Shown piece after piece: positions 54,836-64,000 of a stretch of 64,000 nucleotides of DNA (position 1 is the stretch's first letter; every line of letters begins with the position of its first letter). The stretch spans positions 3,886,172 to 3,950,171 of the forward strand of contig NC_056033.1 of assembly GCF_004379255.2 (NCBI RefSeq), given 5' to 3'. The position numbers and the translations under genes are program-made. Below the pieces are notes generated by a model that was not told the DNA's origin, did no database searches, and saw only the letters and a program-made list of their open reading frames with translations. The stretch is from Salvia splendens. Its lineage: Eukaryota; Streptophyta; Magnoliopsida; Lamiales; Lamiaceae.

Positions 54836-55769
54836 TATTACAATATATCTATTTTTTCTTCTTCCAATGCTCTGACTAATTTACTGTTAGTTTCCCATGA
54901 CTTTTGTCTGTGAAAAAGAAAATTTTGATATGTTAAATACACATTCAAAACCTTTCATTCTTATGAATCAAAAGACATGTCAGAAATTCATTTTTTAAAT
55001 AAAAATCAGAAACTGTAAAAGTATTAATTTGTTAAGTAATTAGGATGAGTAGTATTCAAAATCTTACTCAATTTAAGTGATCAGTTTTTGAACCATTTGT
55101 CAGCTTACTGCATTTGTAATATTGAACATAGTACATTATTCATGATTATGAGGAAATTTCTGAGTAATTATAAGTTGGAATTTATTGAATAATGAATATG
55201 AAGGATATGGATGATAGAATTAGATGCACTTATAAAGGAAAGATGTCATACCTTTTTTTTAATCTTCTTCTCTCTCTTTAATCCTACTCATTTCTGTTAT
55301 AATCATAGTGTAGGCTTCAAGCTCTCATGCGTGCTATGTAACCTATGTTCATATGTAATCATTTTGTAGATTCTGCTCTTTCATCTTCCTATGTTGCTTC
55401 TCTCCTTTTCTGCATATATAGGCGACTGATATAGTACTTATATTTGTCTATGATTTGGTTTTGTTTTATTTTCAGTAAATAAGCCACATTTACATAGTAT
55501 ATCTGCACATGTTAATAATATGACAAGTTCTGTGGGCCTTAAATGAAGATTAATAGTTATAAACTTAAGTAATTAAATGGGTCTGCTTTGACCAATTTTA
55601 ATAATAGAACTGTATATACTAAAAAAATTAGCTTATTTATGTGGTACATATTGTTTTATTATATTCTGGAAACTAAATTGTTTTTAGTAATATATTTTTA
55701 TTTTGCTATATAGAAGGTCAAATTAATGATTGTGTTTTCTAGGGAACCTGCAATGGTTTCTTTGATATA

Positions 55770-56395
55770 TTTTAAAATGGCATACAGACTCTTTTTTACC
55801 CTATAAATACCCTTCCTAAACACTTCTACCATCATTCATCTGCCTTTAGTCCTTTACTACTTCAGATATCTCAGCAGTATCCTCAACTGTAACTAATCCT
55901 CTCACAATTTAGGTAGTTCTTTTTTATCTAAATTATTCCACTATACTTTTAATCATAAACTGACTGTTGTTTAGTGCCTTATTCATGTTTTCTCAGCAAG
56001 CTGACTTCTATTTTCAGTAATGAGATTGTTGTTTACCTTCTTTGACAGTTCGTATTGAGTTTATTGTGGAGGAGGAGTTTTTTTAAAATTAATGTAATTT
56101 TTTTTAATTAATGTACTTTTTTAATTTTTAATATTATTATTGAATTTTTCCGTATCTGTGTCGTAAATTTAATTCCGTATTTTGTGTGATTGTTAATTAT
56201 TTGTTTTTTATAATTTTGTTTATTGTGGATAGGCTATGGCTGGCCTATTACTTGTTCAGTTGCTTGTCATGATGATGTGGTAGGAGGAGTTTTTAGTGCT
56301 GATGATGTGGCAGGTGGAGTTTGTGGCTAGGCTATGGCTGGCCTATGACTGGGCTATCTCTATTGGAAATGCTCTAAAGCCTAATTTTCATCAAA
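55770..56395 (+). other. Promoter-like, probably transposon-derived region
   Basis: CCCTATAAATACCC near 55798 is a strong TATA box, followed by a CT-rich, leader-like stretch (CACTTCTACCATCATTCATC). No coding frame follows. Downstream come a T-rich block, repeated GATGATGTGG words and GGCTATGGCTGGCCTAT (twice, near 56231 and 56333), and an end-like ATTGGAAATGCTCTAA near 56369. This looks like a decayed non-autonomous DNA transposon with its promoter; its limits are not defined. Confidence 0.4.
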
Positions 56396-56399
56396 TGTT

Positions 56400-57700
56400 G
56401 GATAGGGCCCACTTAGTCGAGCATTGTGGACCCACAAGCATGTGACCCATGTGTGACTAAGTGGCATACTTAAATAATTAATTTAAAAATTTATGGAATC
56501 GATTTTTCCAGATCCATCTGTGCTTCATTAATTTGATAGAAAACATAAAATTCACAGAATAGCATGGTTGAGAAATTATTATCAAAATCTACAGCCATAT
56601 AAATTGTCACACTGTGAAATAAGTTTGGTCATGTGTCTTGATGTTAGCGGCACTGTCTTCATCGCTAGCAACAAAATCCAGATGTATATTTGTATGCAAA
56701 CATGGGAAAATATATTGTCCCTCAATTATATACTTTGATTTTGATTTAATATTTATAAATTATACCAACTTATATCTTAATTTAGTCAAATTTGATTTTC
56801 ATGGCGCCGCTATTATATTCAACATAAAGATTCAGTGTATTCGATTCGGTGATATATATGCTACACAAATTGAACTAGTCAGAAGAAGTTTCGGTTCAAA
56901 AATTGAATTTGTCAGCTGATTCTGATTCTGATTTTATATCACTCCAATTTAAACACGAGTCGGTGTCGGACATTGTAATTATGCTTATTTTTTAATTTTG
57001 CAAGTAACCTTTGAGGTCAATCTCTAATCATAAAGTATAATTAACCACTTGTTTCATGAGTTAATTTTGCAAAAATTATAATGAATGAATTGTATAAGAT
57101 TTCACTTTGAGGGGCACTAAAGTAAATTATCCTGGGTACAAACTGTTTGATTGATAAAATGTTAGTACTACTTTATAGTTTTATGTATATTTATTCAATA
57201 TGATTTCTTGATTACTGTAGCCGGCATATCTTTATTTAAATATTTGAATGAAATGACAGAAGAAGGACGTCACAATAAATGTTGAAGCCCAAGGGTAGCA
57301 AAATAGTCTTCGATCATTCAAGTTATAGATATAAATGATTTCTACAAAATTAATGGAAATCCTTGTAAATATAACCCTACCTGAAGGGACGGCCCCTACC
57401 AACCCAATTCCAAATTCATGGTTTATAAATAAATATACACAAAATTTACATGGTCCCCTTTATTAATTAATTTCCAAAATTAATACCAACACCATATGTA
57501 TCGACACATAGGGTCTCGGCACTATATTTCTAATCACATTATTAATAGTCCAAATTCACATTATTAGTTTCATGGATTTTTAGGACGATATCATGGGCCT
57601 AACATAAATTAATCTAGATTTAATTATCATATCATTATTAAAATATCGCGTGTAGTGTGTGTAATGTGGGTGGTATAGTGTGTGTATTTTGTGTCCTTTT
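56400..57700. other. AT-rich intergenic sequence, ERF upstream region
   Basis: No gene or clear repeat was seen. The final part is the upstream region of the ERF gene. Confidence 0.5.
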
Positions 57701-57707
57701 ATAGGAG

Positions 57708-57716
57708 TATAAATTA
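57708..57716 (+). promoter_or_regulatory. TATA box of the ERF gene
   Basis: TATAAATTA lies 104 bases before the ATG, giving a likely leader of about 70 nt. Confidence 0.55.
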
Positions 57717-57811
57717 ATCGAATTTGTGAGAGAATCTTATATATTCCCAAAGTCTCCTACTTTATGTAGCAACATTACATATTCTCTCACTTAGGTCTTA
57801 GCCCACAAGGT

Positions 57812-58510
57812 ATGGAACACAAAAATTTCTTTGAGAATATAGTTGAACACCAACTTTTCTCCACCACCACCTCGGCCGCGTCCGCGTCCGCCTCCACGTC
57901 CTCGTCCTGCTCGAACGAGAGCCTGAGCGAGCGCGACAAGGGTAGTAGTAGCAACGAAACAACAAAGTCGTCTCAAGGCGAAAAGAGCGGCAACGAGGTC
58001 AGCAAGCGGCGGAGGGGCGGCGCCGCCGAGAAGCACCCGGCTTACCGGGGCGTGCGGAAGCGGAATTGGGGGAAATGGGTGTGCGAAATCCGGGAGCCGA
58101 GGAAGAAGTCGAGGATATGGCTGGGGACATACCCGACGGGGGAGATGGCGGCGCGGGCCCACGACGTGGCGGCGCTGGCCATCAAGGGGCAGGCGGCGTA
58201 TCTCAATTTCCCTCATCTGGCGCAGTTCCTTCCCCGGCCGGCCTCCACCTCGCCGAAGGACATCCAGGCGGCGGCGGCGAAGGCGGCGGCTGCTACATTC
58301 CCAGCCGAAGCCGAGCCTCGGCTCGTGAGCTCGTACTCGTCGACGGAGAGCTTGCAAGAGTCGGCTTCGACGGCTCATGACGACGACACGTTTTTCGACT
58401 TACCGGATCTGTCCCTGAGCACCGCCTCCGATCGCGGAGGCGGGTATTGCTACTATGTTTCGTCGTGGCCGATGGCCGGAGAAGATCCGATCTTGTGGGA
58501 GTGCAGCTAG
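57812..58510 (+). CDS. AP2/ERF transcription factor, DREB A-4 (TINY-like)
   Basis: 232 aa, single exon as usual for DREB/ERF genes. The N-terminus is Ser-rich, with a basic nuclear-localisation-like KRRR (residues 65-68). One AP2 domain spans residues 77-134 ([19 protein letters not shown], then [20 protein letters not shown] and AAYLNFP). Val-14 and Glu-19 of the domain are present (WVCEIRE), marking the DREB rather than the ERF group. The following [20 protein letters not shown] is typical of A-4 members such as TINY. The acidic C-terminus ([11 protein letters not shown]) and final LWECS resemble the activation tail and LW motif of that group. Such factors bind DRE (CCGAC) and sometimes GCC boxes in stress and growth control. 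The start is the only ATG near the TATA box. The gene is much more GC-rich than its flanks, common for this family. Confidence 0.95.
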   Translation: MEHKNFFENIVEHQLFSTTTSAASASASTSSSCSNESLSERDKGSSSNETTKSSQGEKSGNEVSKRRRGGAAEKHPAYRGVRKRNWGKWVCEIREPRKKSRIWLGTYPTGEMAARAHDVAALAIKGQAAYLNFPHLAQFLPRPASTSPKDIQAAAAKAAAATFPAEAEPRLVSSYSSTESLQESASTAHDDDTFFDLPDLSLSTASDRGGGYCYYVSSWPMAGEDPILWECS

Positions 58511-59040
58511 CTCTACGAGTATTATTGTTTATTTTTATATAGTTTATTTATTTTCTTTCTACAATTTTTTGAATTTTTTGGGATAGCTAACAGACATTTT
58601 GATCTTGTTCTTGAAAGTGAAATAAATGTGTATGATCTAGATATGGTTTGGAGGAATCGAATAATAGTTTGAGGGGTTGTCAGCCAATTATTGTTGTGGA
58701 ATTATTGTTAGAGAGATTTACTAAATGTGAACAATTGGATATCCTGAAAGGCGTGAAATATTTTCAAATCAAATCAATTTGGTGGTTCTACCAATATTTG
58801 ATCAGATACAATTCAGGTTTGTAGAAGATTCGTATGTTAATTTTTTCGATAATGCTTTGAACCAGAAAATGATCAATAAGAAGAGGCTGAAAATGAAACG
58901 ACGCGTCTCTTCGTTTTCATAACTGTTTTAACAGTTTTTGGCGGGTTTCGAAAATTGCAAATTAGTTCCTCAATTATCGAAATTTATATTTCCGGATGAA
59001 TTTTCTATACAACAACTTTAATGGAAATAAAAAATTTCCA
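58511..59040. other. 3' flank of the ERF gene
   Basis: The 3' UTR probably ends near 58625, where GTGAAATAAATGTG supplies a polyadenylation-like signal. Nothing else was recognised. Confidence 0.45.
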
Positions 59041-59044
59041 AGCT

Positions 59045-59105
59045 GACAATGGCTCTGCCCCTTGGACCTCGCTACTCGGGGGCGCTGCCCCCGAATCCCT
59101 GTCTA
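59045..59105. repeat. Small GC-rich block with self-complementary words
   Basis: GGCTCTGCCCC and GGGGGCGCTGCCCCCG lie in otherwise AT-rich sequence; the second can fold on itself. I do not know its origin. Confidence 0.35.
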
Positions 59106-62100
59106 ATCATAATGAATTCAAACAAACGTGCACTCCGCACTTCCAAACTTATATGATGTCTCATTAAGATAATATTGATCAATCAAGTTAATCCAATTAC
59201 ACTAAAATAACCAACAATTATTCTATATCACTATACTATACACTGCATTTTGGCGAGTTGATATAGTAATATAGGATTTCAATTTAAAGTCATACCTAAA
59301 TTAAATATTTTGTGTCAAAAGACGACTACGCTCCTAGTGATGGAATAAATCACCATTTTTTTATTTTTTTTTTTACTCTCGAGAATAAATCACCATTTGC
59401 AACACCGAGTTTCATGATTTTTACTGACTTATATATACAGTTACACCAAATATAAATGACATTCTACCCATTATTCACAACAGCACAAGTGTTCATAGCT
59501 TCAAAGTGTTTATTTGAATATGATTATGTATTGCATGTGCACTAAGTGAAAACTATGTGTTATAGTAGTATATCACATTGATTCTATAATTGTGTAAATT
59601 AATTTAAACTGCATGATTTTGCTCCAATTAAGAGAGAATTATAAAATTTAAAAATCATACAACTCAATTACCCAAAATATGATGCATGTATTAAAAAAAA
59701 TGGAAGATTAGTAGAAACATGTAGCTAACATAATAAGTCCAAAATATACAATTTATGGATGTTCTTTCCATGGTTCTATTGCGGTCCTGTATCAAACTAC
59801 CATTTTCTAATTTTGGGCAAATAATATTATTTTATGAAAAAAGATGAAGAGGATTATTACTACGCGCAGTGTCATTATCACCATGATAAGTTGCTTTTAA
59901 TCACGAGTTAAAATTATTTATGATGTGACCGTTTGAGTTTTGTTTTTTTTTAATAATTTTTGTGGTTGATTATGATCTCCTTCCCAATCTGGCAATCTCA
60001 ACGAAAAAACAACATATGCTGCAGCCTGCAAATGTAGTGATCTAAATCAACAAATTGCATAATGATTGTGCATATACATATGGAGTAGTATAATACTCTT
60101 GAATAATTTTATGTGCGATTAATTAATTAAGTACACTAACCATGTGTTTTTAATCATTTGTTTGTGACGTATATTTTATATTTTTTTTTATTCTTGGTTC
60201 ATAAGATTGAACCCTTCGACGTATATTTTATAATTATAAATTAACTTTTTACTTAAATACTTAGCAAACTGCTTTATTCCTCTGGAATAAAGATATATTC
60301 ATCTTTACCCATTTTTCAACTTTGTTAATGTGACTATTTGTAATTACATATTTAAGCATTTATTCTAGAAATATTTTAATTAATGATAATTTGACATAAG
60401 CACTACTGTTGTTAATGATCCAGGGTTCTTGGCAATTTTTAAAAACCTAACAGCGTAGATAACTAGTTTGTAATTTAAAGTCATAGGTTTAGATTTTCAC
60501 TTATATCTTTCATTGAGTTTTCCCATAAAAAGTTACTTCTTGATTCAAACGAACATAACACATGTAATTTCAATTAATTTAGTTTACTTTTCCATATTCA
60601 AGAAAGTATGCTTGTAGGTCAAAAAACCATCATCGATCCTATTCCTTTATATTAGTACTATCAAATTTATAGTAATTCATAATATATGTGCTACAAGAAA
60701 ATACACTTTTTGCTCTCTTGTGATGAATTGATAAGATATTATAGGCAATAGGTAGGTATGGTATGTATTCACATTTAGTTTTATTGTTTTTTATTCACTA
60801 TTTGGTCTAGTGGTAAGTGATCTCACCATCACTATCTCCCTCCTTCATTTCTATTTTCTACTAGTATGCACTCCAATCATTTAGCCTCCTCGATCTCTTT
60901 GGGGCCCACACATATCTTGCATCCAAATTTTTTTATATATGTAATTACCATAATAGAGAGTACTTATTATATAATTAGGACCCATTGCAGTATAAATTTC
61001 TTAGGGGGTCACTATTCTTGGATTCGATGAGGTAATAATTACAATGATATAGATTACAAAGTGCAAACAATTACATACAAAATCTTAACTTAATTTTCAA
61101 ATAACTAGGTTCCTTATGAAAGTGCCCAAGAGGGTAATTCTCCATATTGAGTCTGAATTTGGTTTAAAATATGTGAAAGTAAAAAAATTAATTGATCCAT
61201 ACAAGTGTGAACTTCTCAAATGGTTCACACTACAACACAAATATAATGATAATTGCATGTGAATCTTCATGTTTTCAGGCTAATTTTTAGTTGAAAACCT
61301 ACAATATTTTCTCCTAGGGTTCTTGGTAATTGTGCAGTAATTTTGTTTTAAGAAAGTCATATGTTCAGGCAGAAGTTGACCAAAAATAAAAATATTCCAA
61401 AATAGGTAATTGTACAGGAGTATAACAGCAGATTAATACTTAGTTCTGCAACCTTCATACCAAGTTCCAAGTCTTTGATAAACTAAAAATAGATTAATTA
61501 AGCAACGACTTGATTAAGATAACAGATCAAAGTATCGCACTTCCATTAAATTCAAAGAGAAATCTTCTTCAATTACGTACACTTGTCATAATGTAGAAAC
61601 AAGTATTATCGCAATAATTTAAACACAAAAATTTTAGTTCTACCAATTAGAATCCATATTTTAGTTCAATTCGCTCGTGAATAGAAAACTACAAATACTT
61701 TAATTAATAGTTAATACTATTTATAACAATTAAAATTAACAAATGGGAGACATAATCTACATGATTGGTCGGCGGCATCTACGACTAGCATCATGTGTGA
61801 GATTAGTGGCCATTAATTACGTTGCCAAACAGCATTCAAGATCTTAATTATTTAACGGTGTATTTAATTAATAGAATATTCCATCACCTAGATATTTGTT
61901 CTTTGTTGAAAATTTTGAAGTACCGCTTAAGACTTGAGCTGATTAAAATCTAGTAGTATGAAAATATTCGGAAATGACTAATTCAACGAGAGCCAATGGC
62001 AAGAAGTTAGCATATGCTTCTAATTAAATGTATAGTAATAGTATAAATTATTTTAGTTAATTGACCACATTGTCGAAGGTGATTGGTTGGTCACACTCTA

Positions 62101-62633
62101 GCTGTCTTTCAAATTCCATGTGCATTTATATTTCTAAATTATGTATATTTGTTGTTTCTCTCTTTGAAGCACGTTAATCTTCTAAATGAGTTTTTCAGTT
62201 TTTAATTTTTAATTAATCATGTTGATACATGATAGTAGTACTTTAAGTTGTTAACAATGTTGAAACTATTCATTTAGCTCGATATATACAACGTTAAGCA
62301 TAAATTTATGCTTAATTGAACACTGATCATATATGAGCATACTTACACGATGTACGATCAGACCATCACGATCGACTTGGTACATTTTTTGTCTTAATAA
62401 GCTTTTGTTTTTATTCCAATATTAATTCATGATTATGAAAAAGTACATTTTACAGCAACGATCGTTGGAGGTGGGCCTTTTTTTTCTCTCTAGAAAATAA
62501 TGATAATAATACATTAGAGAGATCATCTTAATGACTAGTAAAAGAATTGAAAGTAGATAAATACTACTCCATTATACTCCTAATAAGTATATTTTATCAT
62601 TCGTTGTAGAAGTCTTTGTTATTTATAATAAGG
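59106..62633. other. Long AT-rich intergenic region, no gene seen
   Basis: No protein-like frame, RNA gene or mobile element was recognised. Frames are short and of biased composition. Confidence 0.5.
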
Positions 62634-62975
62634 GATGTGATACTAATCATCATCTTAATGTGTTACTTGTTAACTAAATTAACACATTATATTAAAAATG
62701 TCAATGCAGTGACATGAATATGTCAATGCAAATTTGTGTTGACATTTTATAAATGTCAAGATAAATTTGTGTTGGTATACTCATGTTATTGTGTTGACAT
62801 TTTTAATATAATATGTTGATTAGTGAACAAGTAGCAAATTAAGCAAAATGTCAAAATAAATTTATGTTGACGTATTCATGTTAATGTGTTGACATTTTTA
62901 ATATAATGTGTTAATTAGTTAGCAAGTAGCACATTAAGATAGTTAGCAAACTAACGCAACTCATCACGTATGTTC
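62634..62975. mobile_element. MITE with ~50-bp inverted repeats
   Basis: TTAATGTGTTACTTGTTAAC, TTAACACATTATATTAAAAATGTCAA at the left is mirrored by TTGACATTTTTAATATAATG and GTTAGCAAGTAGCACATTAA at the right (to 62938). Outer GGGATGTGAT and ATCACGTA words may extend it. Inside, a ~120-bp unit with TTGTGTTGAC...TCATGTTAATGTG is duplicated. No coding capacity. Confidence 0.8.
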
Positions 62976-64000
62976 AAATACTGTAACTCGAAGTCCAAAT
63001 CTAATAAAATCAGTTATGACATAAAAAATTAATTAGAACTTTTCCTTTGGTAGAATATGAAAAATTGTTATTTCTATTTGTTTACATACATTTTGAAATC
63101 AACTCTAATTTGCATTTATTTCTACGATCACTATTGTTATTATATTTATATTTGTTGATCTATATTGAATAACAAGCATTAAAAATAGAAAACAAAAGAT
63201 GGATAGAAAAAGAAAGGTAAAAAGAAAACAAGTACACCAACTCTTCTCATTAAAAGTGGTGTAGAATTCCCAATCAATTGCTTTCCCACAAACTCTGTTA
63301 GTAGCTTTATTCACACATTTTATTAAATTAAATAAATAGTCACACTATTGGTCCATTTGTCTAATAAACTTTTTGTAGGACTGGTTTGAAAGAAAAAAGG
63401 CACTAAATTATATGCAAGTGGGCTATAATTGATAATTTTTTCTTATCTGGATAGGATTTTTAAGATGGTGATTATATGTAAAGATGGTGATTGAAGAAGA
63501 TAGGATTTTTAGGCATTGCCAAATGTTTTCTTACACTTAGCTAAAGACAATAACAGTGAACTATATTCATAATTTTTAAAGCTACTTTTGTGATTTAACA
63601 TTGAGTTAACCGTACGGACCATTTGTATTTAGCAACTTTAAAGCAGATATTTTTCTTCTTTGTAACAACATCACAGAAAGAAAATGAAATATTTTTGCTC
63701 CCTATAAAAAGTTGAAAATTCTTCAAATATCATAGAGATTTGAAATGATGGTCATTAAATTATAACTTTTGACAAATGATTTTCAAAATGCTATTGTCTA
63801 TGGTTTCACTATTTGAGGTTTATACCGCTAAAAGGAAACCATCGATTCTATGATAGGATCCGTAAATGCCATACTTACGGAGAATGAGAATCGAACGCAA
63901 ATAGCTACAACACCAGTCAAGATCACTATATTGTTTGTGACCGACTTGATCTAAAAGACAACGTTGATGTTCGAACTCAATGGCCTCAAAATACGAAGTC
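62976..64000. other. AT-rich intergenic sequence to the window end
   Basis: A minus-strand frame at 63105-63314 is hydrophobic and low in complexity and has no recognisable motif. No gene or repeat is supported. Confidence 0.5.

Noticed and set aside
57240..57275. miR156-like word (TGACAGAAGAAGGAC)
   Set aside because: It departs from the mature miR156 after about ten bases and no matching star arm lies nearby.
57791..58378. Arg-rich 195-aa minus-strand frame over the ERF gene
   Set aside because: It mirrors the GC-rich AP2 gene; the sense strand has the complete AP2 domain.

Overview
This window is AT-rich plant nuclear DNA, most likely from a eudicot. The DUF1639 and DREB-type ERF proteins, the plant GT-AG introns and the abundant Stowaway, hAT, Harbinger, Ty1/copia and Ty3/gypsy remains support this. 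The flavour of the repeats suggests an asterid, perhaps Lamiales; that is a guess. It contains no bacterial features, CRISPR arrays, rRNA genes or tRNA genes that I can support.

Four host genes are supported: two related DUF1639 genes on the plus strand (2501-4171 and 12225-13230), a small two-exon RRM-like gene on the minus strand (21002-21444), and a single-exon TINY/DREB A-4 type AP2/ERF transcription factor on the plus strand (57812-58510). Nothing suggests that they act in one pathway. They are islands between mobile elements and tandem repeats.

Layout. 1-2300: AT-rich sequence with short tandem repeats. 2501-4171: DUF1639 gene A. 4893-7440: a duplicated segment whose second copy holds an internally deleted hAT element (5462-7109). 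7450-11860: AT-rich, no gene. 12225-13230: DUF1639 gene B. 13580-18330: a ~700-bp tandem array broken by a solo LTR (14054-15306). 18925-19300: foldback MITE. 19751-20603: eight ~111-bp tandem units. 21002-21444: RRM-like gene. 21921-24092: a 2.17-kb LTR element with identical LTRs and a 469-aa protein I do not recognise. 24290-25590: a ~200-bp array holding a Stowaway. 26591-29199: more MITEs, one nested. 30075-37498: a non-autonomous Gag-only LTR element whose 5' LTR was hit by a complete Ty1/copia element (30332-34967). 38500-40700: a Harbinger ORF1 remnant split by a solo LTR. 41644-42030: MITE. 42579-53720: an 11.1-kb, almost intact Ty3/gypsy Tat-like element. 53720-57700: MITE and possible Helitron pieces. 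57812-58510: the ERF gene. 58600-64000: AT-rich sequence with one long-TIR MITE.

The Tat-like element deserves most attention. Gag-protease and pol lie in one frame separated by a single UAG in a TMV-type leaky context (UAG CAA UCA). The opposite strand carries a spliced antisense ORF with two 77-bp introns and a second coiled-coil ORF, next to 39-bp and ~88-bp tandem arrays. Its LTRs differ at one position in 598. The two non-autonomous LTR elements share a 20-nt hairpin that overlaps the stop codon and sits just before the polypurine tract, which hints at a common mobilising partner.
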